From Chrysopilus asiliformis (Eukaryota > Arthropoda > Insecta > Diptera > Rhagionidae): a DNA stretch of 64,000 bases. The notes under the pieces were generated by a model that saw only the letters and a program-made list of their open reading frames with translations, did not search any database and was not told the origin of the DNA. Positions 24,901 through 35,200 of this stretch are shown here, in pieces. Both the position numbers and the translations under genes were made by a program. Position 1 is the first letter of the stretch; the number at the start of each line of letters is the position of its first letter. The stretch is taken from NCBI GenBank assembly GCA_964034945.1, contig OZ035960.1, forward strand, positions 13,215,957-13,279,956, read 5' to 3'.

Positions 24901-27900
24901 TTAAGAAATAGATATCCTTGTATTTAAGAAAAATACGTTCAGGGGCTGCTGTCCATAAAATACGCTATGCGTTTAACCTCTGGAGACCAATGAACGCAAC
25001 GCGAACGCAACGCGAACGCAACTCCAACGCTGTGAACTGTCACGCAGCGCAACATTTCAGCGGCAGAGCCCAATGGCATCTCGTGAAGTAGTACAAGTGA
25101 TATAATATAAAGTGGTATAAAGTTGGCAAAATTACAAAAATGGATCATTTTGAAGCGATAATTTGCTTTGTTGGTCTTTATCTTTGTTATTTGTTGTTTT
25201 TTGCACTAAGGCTATCAATTTTTCCTCGAACAACATTTCCCTAACCTCACTTTATGAACTGTCAACGCAGAATTGCTGCGGCAAAGTTAGACGTTTGCAA
25301 ACTTTTGCGGTGCGTTCACTGCGTTCACTGTCCTCACTTCAAATGATTTCTATGAAACAAACTTGTAATGGGCAGTTTCTGCGTTCGAGTTGCGTTCATT
25401 GAGCTCCAGGCATAAGAGAAATGTGATTAGCGACATTGTGAATCATACACAAGAACAGGGGCGTATCTAGGGTATGCCAGGTAGGGCAGATGCACTGGGC
25501 GCACAGATATCGTATACTACTAGATCGCGGCACTCGAACAATTCCATAGCAAAAATATGGGACAGCGTGACTATGGTTGTCTCATTTTGTCTTCGAATTT
25601 TAGTGATGCCAGACGTTCGAATCAACAATATCAATAACACTTGAATTATATGTTTTACGTCGAACTCATAAGACTTATACACGGTTTAGGGAATTGCATA
25701 TTAATGTATGTGGCAGCTCTGAATATTAACATGAATAATCGGTATAGGGATTGAATAATATTCCGTCGGGGACCTGCATAAGAATTTTTTTCCAGAATTT
25801 CAATTTCCCAGAATTACTAGCTTTGTCCCTTTTTTCGTCATAGCTTTTTGACGTTTCAGTGGCCCATTTGAGATAGCAAATGGCTTGATCTAGTAGTAGG
25901 ATATCTGTGACTGGGCGCCTCTTGCTGCAGGGGGCACCAAAAAACACTTTTCTTTTCAAGTGCCAGCGTCTCATGTGGAGGAACCACAAAGTGTGAAGGC
26001 CGTCACCCTAAAAAAGTATAAACTCCCACTCCTGATCGTTCAAGCAGTCCCAACATCCAAGCCCATCTTATAAAACGTTGTACTGTTTACAAGATTGTTT
26101 ACAAGACTTCTCAAAAACTACGAAATATTTGGTACTGAAATGGGTTAGTCCTATCAACTTTTAGGGGAAATCCGTTAACCGGAAATAACAAAATTGCGGC
26201 TTTTTAAAAATCGAAATTTCGTTTTCCGTGATTTACGCTAAAACTTCGCGTTTTTCAGTAGTCTTGTGTATGACAAATGTTGAAGACAATTAAATTTCTT
26301 GCATATTTTTCTTTCACTAGAACTCGATATCCCAAACCGGTATCGAGAAATACCGTTATTTCAAAAAAATCAGTTTTCTCTCAAAAACTAACGGGTTTGT
26401 GGTGGTTCAATGCACCGAAAGAAATCCAAATAGGAATATACGAGACAGTGGTCTCTTCTTCAATGCTTCTCTAAAAATAGGGAATTATTCCTATATTTTT
26501 GTGAAATTTTTTTGGCATAAATTCCCATTTTATTTGGGAGTCATTATCAAAAAATTGCACTCTCTCTTCTATATATTCCTATTTTTTGTAGAAATCTGTC
26601 TTATTATTTCTCTCCGTGAATCTAAGATGCCGGAGAGAAATAATAAGACAGATTTCTACAAAAACTCTCCGTAAATACAAAATTGTGGAAAATGTTATTC
26701 TTTTCAACATTTTCCACAATTTTGTATTTTACTGTGATCCATTATCTTTTACCGTTATTGAGATATTTTCATTAAAAATTTTAAAAAAAAATAGATTTTT
26801 GCGAATTGCTTACAATTGTTTTTGGGAAAAAATATTTAAAGGAAGAATTAAAGATATTAAAAATCTGTCCCTAATAGAGCCTACTACCCTATGACGTAAA
26901 ATTCATGCACAACACCACATCAATTTATGTGAAACATGCTCTTCGTTTAAGATTTTGATGGCAAAGATGATTAGTATCGTGTCTAAAATCCACACTGGCT
27001 CCTTTTAAACACTTTGATGGCAATAATTTGATTGTGAATTGTTGTACAACGACAATACATTCAAAATTCTCGTGACAATGATATGAAACTCATCACATTT
27101 TATTTACAATCGCCATAAGTGGAGAACGAACGACCTCATATAGTCGACTAATGTTTCGGCCAATTTGCTCAATATGCTACCAAATTTAACATGTAGTCAA
27201 ATATTATGAAGATGGTTGACAATTTGACGTCTGAATGATGCCAGAATAAATGCATTACAACACAGCACAATGCATTTGGTTGGTACAAATAGGTGCAGTT
27301 TACATACATAAGATATTCTCAGTGAATTCTGGTACACTACAAGTATGTGTAATATTCAAAATACCGTACTTTGGAAAATATGCACCTACCTAGAAGTTAT
27401 ATACGAGAATGAATAAATTTAACATCTTGGACCTTATATGTAGGTGCACTTGATTTAAAATACATGAGCACCACTAGCATGCATATGAAATCGTTTTGAG
27501 TTACCTAACAACAATAATAATCTCTCTGTTCGTCTATCTTTAAGTATTAGAAAATTTAAATGCATTTGTTCACATTAGGTTAATAATATAATGCCCTTTA
27601 AGACAAATTACAAATCGGGATATGTGTTTAATGATGGAGCTTAACACGATATCATGATCGGTAACTGTCATTTATTCAGCATTATTAGGCGGCAATTAAT
27701 GAGCATAACTAACATATCTTATATATGTCGAAATGTCTGACAAGTGTAATAAATGGAATTACACTCATCAATCAAATTGAAGGATGTTCGCCAACAACTA
27801 AATCCAATATGTTGACCACTCAAAAAGTTAAGTGTTTAAGGATTCATAGACCGTAACTCTATAGAGAATTAAATTTCAATTATTACCAATGCCGAAATTA

Positions 27901-29213
27901 TAGTTTTGAATGCCCGGGTTTTATGTTTTGGTGATCTAAAAATTCAACATTGAAGAATGTTTTATGTCAACTTACAACCGTCTTACACGAGGGGGTCGAT
28001 ATAAATACCTTTTATTTAAGTATAAGCTGAGCAAAAGAAAAAAACTGAAAGAAATATTAAGAAATTCCGTTTTTATTCCGAATTATTTGCAAATTTTTTA
28101 CAAAATTGAAATTTTAAATTCCAATTTTTTTATTGTGAAACGGGTTCTATGGGGAAAAACAAGAAAAACGTGCCCCAGGCACAAAAAAAAATCCGAAAGA
28201 GCCGCCATAAGCAGAAAATTTGAAGAAAAATACGCCGTAGGGGAAACCTTTTTGTATCCTAAAATTGAAAGCTAAATCACTTTATTACACTGAATCCAAT
28301 TTTAGAATTGAGTATGGAAGTATAGTTTAAACGAATTTATAACTTTATCTCATAAATCAAAAAATCCTTCTCGCACCCCAAAAATTTATTTTTCATTTCT
28401 ATAATTATCCCAGGTAGATCAGATCTAAAAACCTACTATAATAACCAAACTGCAACTGTACAGGACCCTGATCCTGCTAGTCATGTATTCCTCTGAGACT
28501 TGGGTACTAAGCAAAAATAATTGCGACCTCTTGTCCGCGTTTGAGAGGAAGCTACTCAAAAGGATCTTTGGACCCATACATGAGGGGGGACGATTCCGGA
28601 GACCCTACAATGACGAGGTCTATGAGAGATATCAGGATGTGCCCGTAGTCAAGCATATAAGACTCAAAAGACTCCGGTGGGCTGGTAATGTTACTCGAAT
28701 GAGTCAAAGTGACCCGGGTCGGAAAGTCTTCTGCGGTAGGTTATTAACCCTTTCAGTCACCACGTACACTATAGTGTACACACTTTTCAGAAGCCATAAC
28801 TCATAACTTGACTTGGTAGAAAGTGTGTACACTATAGTGTACGTGGTGACTGAAAGGGTTAAATGCATTTGTGACCCAATTTTGATTTTTTGAGTAAAAA
28901 GCTGGACTACAGTGGACGTAATTTAAGAAAAATTAAAATTTTTGATTTTTTTTTTTTTTTAAATGAATACTAATAGCTTAAACATCATTAATTTGTATAA
29001 AGAGTATTTTTATCCCCATAGAAAAAAATATGTACTGAAAGGGTTAACAACAAGGCGACGAGGAAGGCCCAACCTCAGATCGTAAGACGGCGTTGACTAG
29101 GACGCGAAGAAAATTGGGATGCAAAACTGGAGGACATCGGCACGTGACCGGGAACTCTGGCGAGAGACCGAGAGACATTGCGGCAGGCCAAGACCGGAAA
29201 CCGGTTGTAGTGC

Positions 29214-29294
<81 letters not shown>

Positions 29295-32200
29295 TGTCAG
29301 ATTTGAAGCATCCGGAATGGACCAAAATTGGAAATATCGAATATTTAGAGATAACGAGATAGGAGACTAATCCCAGGTCTCGATTAGACATAAATTGCGA
29401 TGTTTTTCATGGCAAGCAATTAAAGTGATACTTGCAAGACATATGTTTTCCGAGCATTTTTGCCAAAGATATGAAAAAAAAATTCCAATAACAAGCATTT
29501 CAATGGCCGGTCATGGAAAATATGGCATTCTATGTCGAGAAGAGGTTTAAAATAGAGAAGTTTAAGGGACTAATCAAGAAATCAAGGAACTCGTGTTATC
29601 AAATGTCCCCTGCAATTGAAGCATTATTATGACATAAGAGGCTGTTCATAAACTACACTCTAATTGATTTCTGTTGGATTTCACTACATTTAATGTAGGA
29701 ATCTGGGTTTCCTACATTAAATGTAGTGATTTCACACTTAAGTGTGATTGGAAAATAGAGCGTGAATTCACACAAAAATCAACGTGAATTCCAACAAAAT
29801 ATGAATTTTGATAATATGTCGACCGTATAATAGTATTTGTCTTAGTTTGGCGGGCTTAGCGGTCCAATTTTAGGAAATAAAACAAAAGTTGTGTTTAATT
29901 TTCCAGCCTAACGTTTCGAGCCTTGTTTTGGCTCATCTTCAGAGGCCTATTTATAATATGTTTTATTAAGCACCAATAATTTTACAATTATAAAGATAAA
30001 AAAGAGACTTACGTTAAAAGATCATTTAAATGCACTCACTATGTTATAACTATTAATATTTAGCCGTAAAAACTTTGTCTAAATGTTATATTAAAATAAA
30101 TAAATAAATAACATAGATAAAATACTTTAAATTAACAACCAAAAATGAACAAGAAAAACGAAAAACGAGAAAAAGTAAAACAGCTGACAGTGGTAACAGT
30201 TCAGTACAGCAACAGTTTTTAATGCGATGGTGTAGGTTACGTTATGTCTATTTCTCTTCTCTTTCTTTTGCGTGTGTTGATTTGAAAATCTTCTACTAAT
30301 GCACAATATATCGCGTTCATGTCTTCAGTGTCACGTTTTTTGTTGTATGTGTTCTGTGTGTAGATGTGTAAAGCTTCAGTTGTCAAGCGTTTATTGTAGT
30401 TACTTTGTGTGTCTATTATCTCTGTGTTGTCAAAGTCCGGTGTGTGACCAACTTCGAGATAATGCTCTACCACTGCAGTGTGATGAGGATTATCTCGTGC
30501 TCTTTTTAGGCTGCTCTTATGCCCAATCAATCGTTTCTCCAGAAATTGACCTGTTTGACCAACATAATTGAGAGAACAGGGTTCCCCTGTTCCCTCGTTG
30601 CCTTTACAAGGTATTTTGTAGATGATGTTTGATCTTTTTTGCTTCGAGATGGGATCTTTTAATTTCGTGAAAATATTGCGTAAAGTGAATTTGTTATTGT
30701 AAGCCAACATGGTATTGTTTGTATATTTTTTAATTACTCTAGTAATTTGTTCTGTAATCCCGTTTACATATGTTATGCTACGATAATATTGATCAATCAC
30801 AGGACTTATGTTGGGCGGGATGATGTTATTCATATTATGACTTGCGATGGCAAGGGCTTTTTTAATGAAGTTATGGGGGTAATTGTTCTTAAATAAAACT
30901 ACTTTAATATGTCTGATATTTGCGTTATGAAATTTGCTATCACTAAGGTTTAGAATCTGTTTTATGAATTGAACGGCCGTGTTAAGTTTTTGGGAATAGG
31001 GATGGTGGGAATGAAAATTGAGAATCCTATCAGAGGTGATGTCCTTCTTGTACCAATTCGTTATGATATTGCCATCAACTTCTTTTATGCAAAGCATATT
31101 GAGAAAGGGTAGGGTGCTATTTTTTTCCAATTCAACTGTAAACTGTATGCGGGGATTAAAACTATTAAGTGTTCGTAAGGTGTAATCAACTTTGTCTGTA
31201 GGGATTATCGCAAAAATGTCGTCAACATACTTAACAAACAATTTTGGTACAAAAGTCAGTTTTTTCATTGTCTCCACTAATATATGTTGTGTGACTACGT
31301 CAGCTATTACTGGGGATATTGGGCTGCCCATCGGAACACCGAATTTCTGTTTGTAAAATTTATTGTTAAATAAGAAATAATTATTGTCAATAATACAAAA
31401 TTTTAAAAAATCAATAAATCTAGTTTTGTCAAAATTCGTCATTCCTGAAATTTTATCCCATTTTTGTGATACAATTTGAATAGCTAGATCTGCTGGAATG
31501 TTCGTAAATAGAGATACAATGTCAAAACTAACCATCATTTCATTTGGTCCCAAAGATATCGTCGACAGTCTTTGCTTAAAATCCATAGAGTTTTTTATAT
31601 TGTAGGGATCATTAGTCAGTAGATTTTGAAGAATGAATGTTAATTTCTTTGACAAAAAAGAAGTTGGTGTATTGACAGTAGATACTATTGGTCTCATAGG
31701 TACATCTACTTTATGTATCTTTGGTAACGCGTAGAGTCTAGGAGCAGTAGTGTTAAATTTCGTCATCTGATTTTTTTCATAAATATTAATTAAACCGTCA
31801 TTGAGTAATTGTCTAGCAAATTTATTGTTAATGCACTGTAATTTAGCCGTGGGGTCTTTTTTAATTTCTATATATGTGTTTCTGTCTGAAGTCAACAATT
31901 CTACTTTCTCAAAATAGTCAGTTTTCTTCATAATAACTGTAGATTTACCCTTGTCACTGCAAGTCACAATAATGTCTTTGTGATTTTTAAGGAAAATTTG
32001 TGTGTTATTAAATATTGTTTTCAATACCTGGTTAACTGTTTTTTTAGCGGATTGTGAATTTTTCTTGTTTAATACAATGTTGGAAATTTTTGCTCTAGCA
32101 ATATCCCGATCTTTGTGATTATCTAATGTTCTTAAAATCTCCTCAACATCAGCAATTATGTTGAAAACAGGCAAATTTCGGTTGTCGGGAGCAAACGCAA

Positions 32201-35200
32201 ACTTTGGACCCAAAGACAATAACCACATCACGTCCTTGGGAATGTCTAAATCAGTCAGGTTGTTAAAACTTTTTTCGTCAGTAATAAAATTAAGATCGTT
32301 AAGTAGTTTAAAATAAAGATTGTCAAATTTGTTCTTATGTTTAATTGTGCATTTAGTTATATTCTTGTCGTATACTATTTTTTGGGTTTGGAGAAATGTA
32401 TCAGAGATTTCAAAAGGAAACTCGTCAAGAATTTCTTCCTGTAACCTGTATAATACCTCCTCCGATCTTTGTGTATTATGTATAATATTATTTATTGTTA
32501 TGTTAAGAATTTTCGCGTGGAAATTGCTCATCACATTATTAAACTTGTTACTGTACTTACCGTCATTACAGATAATTTTATTGATGTTACTGGTACTATT
32601 TGAAATGAAGTTAGGGATGAGTGTGTGTGCTCTGCATTTTAAGAGGAAGTCCCTCGATGTTTTTAATTTAGATGTTATCATAATCTGTTTAGCATAGTCT
32701 TTTAGAAGCTTGGTTTTTGTTGCTCCGTGGTGTTTATTAATTTTTTCGAAGAAACTCATGTTGTTTGATGCCCTCAACGTTTTATTTAATTTTGATAATA
32801 TGTCGACCGTATAATAGTATTTGTCTTAGTTTGGCGGGCTTAGCGGTCCAATTTTAGGAAATAAAACAAAAGTTGTGTTTAATTTTCCAGCCTAACGTTT
32901 CGAGCCTTGTTTTGGCTCATCTTCAGAGGCCTATTTATAATATGTTTTATTAAGCACCAATAATTTTACAATTATAAAGATAAAAAAGAGACTTACGTTA
33001 AAAGATCATTTAAATGCACTCACTATGTTATAACTATTAATATTTAGCCGTAAAAACTTTGTCTAAATGTTATATTAAAATAAATAAATAAATAACATAG
33101 ATAAAATACTTTAAATTAACAACCAAAAATGAACAAGAAAAACGAAAAACGAGAAAAAGTAAAACAGCTGACAGTGGTAACAGTTCAGTACAGCAACAGT
33201 TTTTAATGCGATGGTGTAGGTTACGTTATGTCTATTTCTCTTCTCTTTCTTTTGCGTGTGTTGATTTGAAAATCTTCTACTAATGCACAATATATCGCGT
33301 TCATGTCTTCAGTGTCACGTTTTTTGTTGTATGTGTTCTGTGTGTAGATGTGTAAAGCTTCAGTTGTCAAGCGTTTATTGTAGTTACTTTGTGTGTCTAT
33401 TATCTCTGTGTTGTCAAAGTCCGGTGTGTGACCAACTTCGAGATAATGCTCTACCACTGCAGTGTGATGAGGATTATCTCGTGCTCTTTTTAGGCTGCTC
33501 TTATGCCCAATCAATCGTTTCTCCAGAAATTGACCTGTTTGACCAACATAATTGAGAGAACAGGGTTCCCCTGTTCCCTCGTTGCCTTTACAAGGTATTT
33601 TGTAGATGATGTTTGATCTTTTTTGCTTCGAGATGGGATCTTTTAAACACAACTTTTGTTTTATTTCCTAAAATTGGACCGCTAAGCCCGCCAAACTAAG
33701 ACAAACAAAATATGAAGTGATTTCACACAAAAAATCAAGAAAAGAATAGTGAATTCACACAAAATGTGTGTGATTTCAAACAAAATGTGTGCGATTTCAC
33801 ACAAAATGTGTGCGATTTCACACAAAATGTGTGCGATTTCACACAAAATGTGTGCGATTTCACTAAAAAGCTTTTATTAAAATCTATAAAAAGCTTTTAT
33901 TAAAAAAATGTACTGAAAAGAAAAAAAAATATTTTGAGCACCGTGTATCAGAAATAAAAGCGAGATAAAAGCATAAAAATAAAATAAATTAAATATTTAT
34001 TTCGCTTTTATTTCTGATTATTTTTTCCCTAATACTTTTCTTTAAAAAATTTTTTTTTAACTTTTTTATGTATTTACTTTTTAGTTTTCGAATATATATC
34101 CTTGCCTTTGATATGTCCTGACGAACTTTTTGGCTCCAGAACATGATTCAGCGATCCCGAAAACCCTTAAATGAGTTTTTGTCCGAAAAACTTGAGGAAA
34201 AGGTTGATGTCAATCACCTTATCCTTGAAGGACCTTCCGCTCCCGCTATCCTTACAAGGGCGAAGTCATAAAAATATTGTATTGTCACCGGAGTTAAGTC
34301 TGTGTGCAAAATTTAAGTCTATTGGGGTCTTACCCTTCAAAACTGTCAATTAAGAATGATCAAAAGCTGGTTTTTTACTATTAAAGACGACGGTTTTCAC
34401 TCAGAATTTGTAGTGAAATCACACTGCTGTTGGATTTTACTATCTGCTGTGACGTATTTCACTTCCATTGTGTGAAATCACACAAATTCCATATTCTCTT
34501 GTTGGAAATCACACAAATTTTGTAGTGAAATCACTCAAAAATAGAGATTTCACGCGAATGTTGGAAATCACATATCAGAAGTGTGAAAATACTACAAAAA
34601 ATGAGTTTTTTGCAACAAAATTTAGTGTGAATTCACACAAACCATTTAGAGTGTATCTCACACGGCGGGAGACAGGGGAGGGGAGGAGGGTCTGCAGTAG
34701 TTCGACAGCTGCACTAAACTTCGTTCAAAAAGAGTGAGATATACTAAACTTCACTCAAAAAGAGCGGCGGGGTTCGAAAGGCCCAAAAACAGGGTAGCCT
34801 AAAATAGTCAAAATCGGTTATTTTTATAATAAACTAGCTTGCATACCCATCGTTGCTAAGTTTTTTCAAATTTTTATTTTTTTTATGGTCTATGTTGGAG
34901 CTAAACTTCAGGCCAATCGAGCCGATTGGTTTCCCCGCGAAAGAGTACCATAGAGGGAAAACTAAGTTTCGAGATGACTTTACCCCCTCCCCTTACTCCC
35001 CCCTCCCCTTACTCCCCCTACCCCTCGCGCTACTTTTCCGTATGCCTATGTTGGAACCAGAACTACCACAGACACTCATGTCAAATTTCAAGTCAATCGG
35101 TTCAGCCGTTTTTGCGTGAAAGAGGAACAGACAGACAGACACATTAGTATGATTAGTATGATTTAACTACTTAGTAGTAAAATTTACTATTTTATGGTTA

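Larger units (their letters stand above)
24145..29655. other. Intron 1 of the MFSD6-like gene, part proximal to exon 2
   Basis: Mostly AT-rich and repeat-derived: the element at 24980-25409, a family C repeat at about 26100-26420, a hairpin pair at 26583-26729 and a LINE fragment at 28440-29214. About 26,900-28,400 shows nothing recognisable. Confidence 0.5.
32790..33646 (-). repeat. Penelope upstream pseudo-LTR copy
   Basis: Direct repeat of 29806-30662. Lies immediately upstream (minus-strand sense) of the full ORF, where it would supply the promoter/leader region. Confidence 0.88.
29806..33703 (-). mobile_element. Penelope-like retroelement with pseudo-LTR and 13-bp target duplication
   Basis: In its own (minus) direction: a 57-bp inverted piece (33703-33647), a partial upstream copy of the 3' part (33646-32790), then the body with one ORF (ends 30237) and the 3' part again (30662-29806). 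The two 857-bp segments appear identical by eye and form the pseudo-LTR that is characteristic of Penelope-like elements. The flanks share AACAAAATATGAA (29793-29805 and 33704-33716), a target duplication in the usual range. A young, structurally complete-looking insertion. Confidence 0.92.
29656..34653. mobile_element. Inverted-repeat element with TGTGATTTCACAC arrays, hosting the Penelope element
   Basis: The left end CACTCTAATTGATTTCTGTT and the right end (reverse complement CACTCTAAATGGTTTGTGTG) are imperfect inverted repeats flanked by TA on both sides (29654-29655 and 34654-34655). Both interior flanks are filled with variants of the palindromic word TGTGATTTCACA/TGTGAAATCACA. The Penelope element inserted inside one such word region. 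Without it the element is about 1.1 kb. No transposase is seen. Confidence 0.55.

Noticed and set aside
29093..29391. Arg/Glu repeat proteins around (GA)n
   Set aside because: Simple-repeat translation downstream of a LINE fragment; no independent gene evidence.
30299..32697. Plus-strand Cys/Leu-rich frames within the Penelope element, repeated at 33283-33555
   Set aside because: Antisense to the RT/GIY-YIG ORF; duplicated only because the pseudo-LTR is duplicated.
33751..33863. Regular short repeats considered as a CRISPR-like array
   Set aside because: Units are contiguous 21-mers without unique spacers and the genome is eukaryotic. The same reasoning applies to the 19-mer at 52808-52909.
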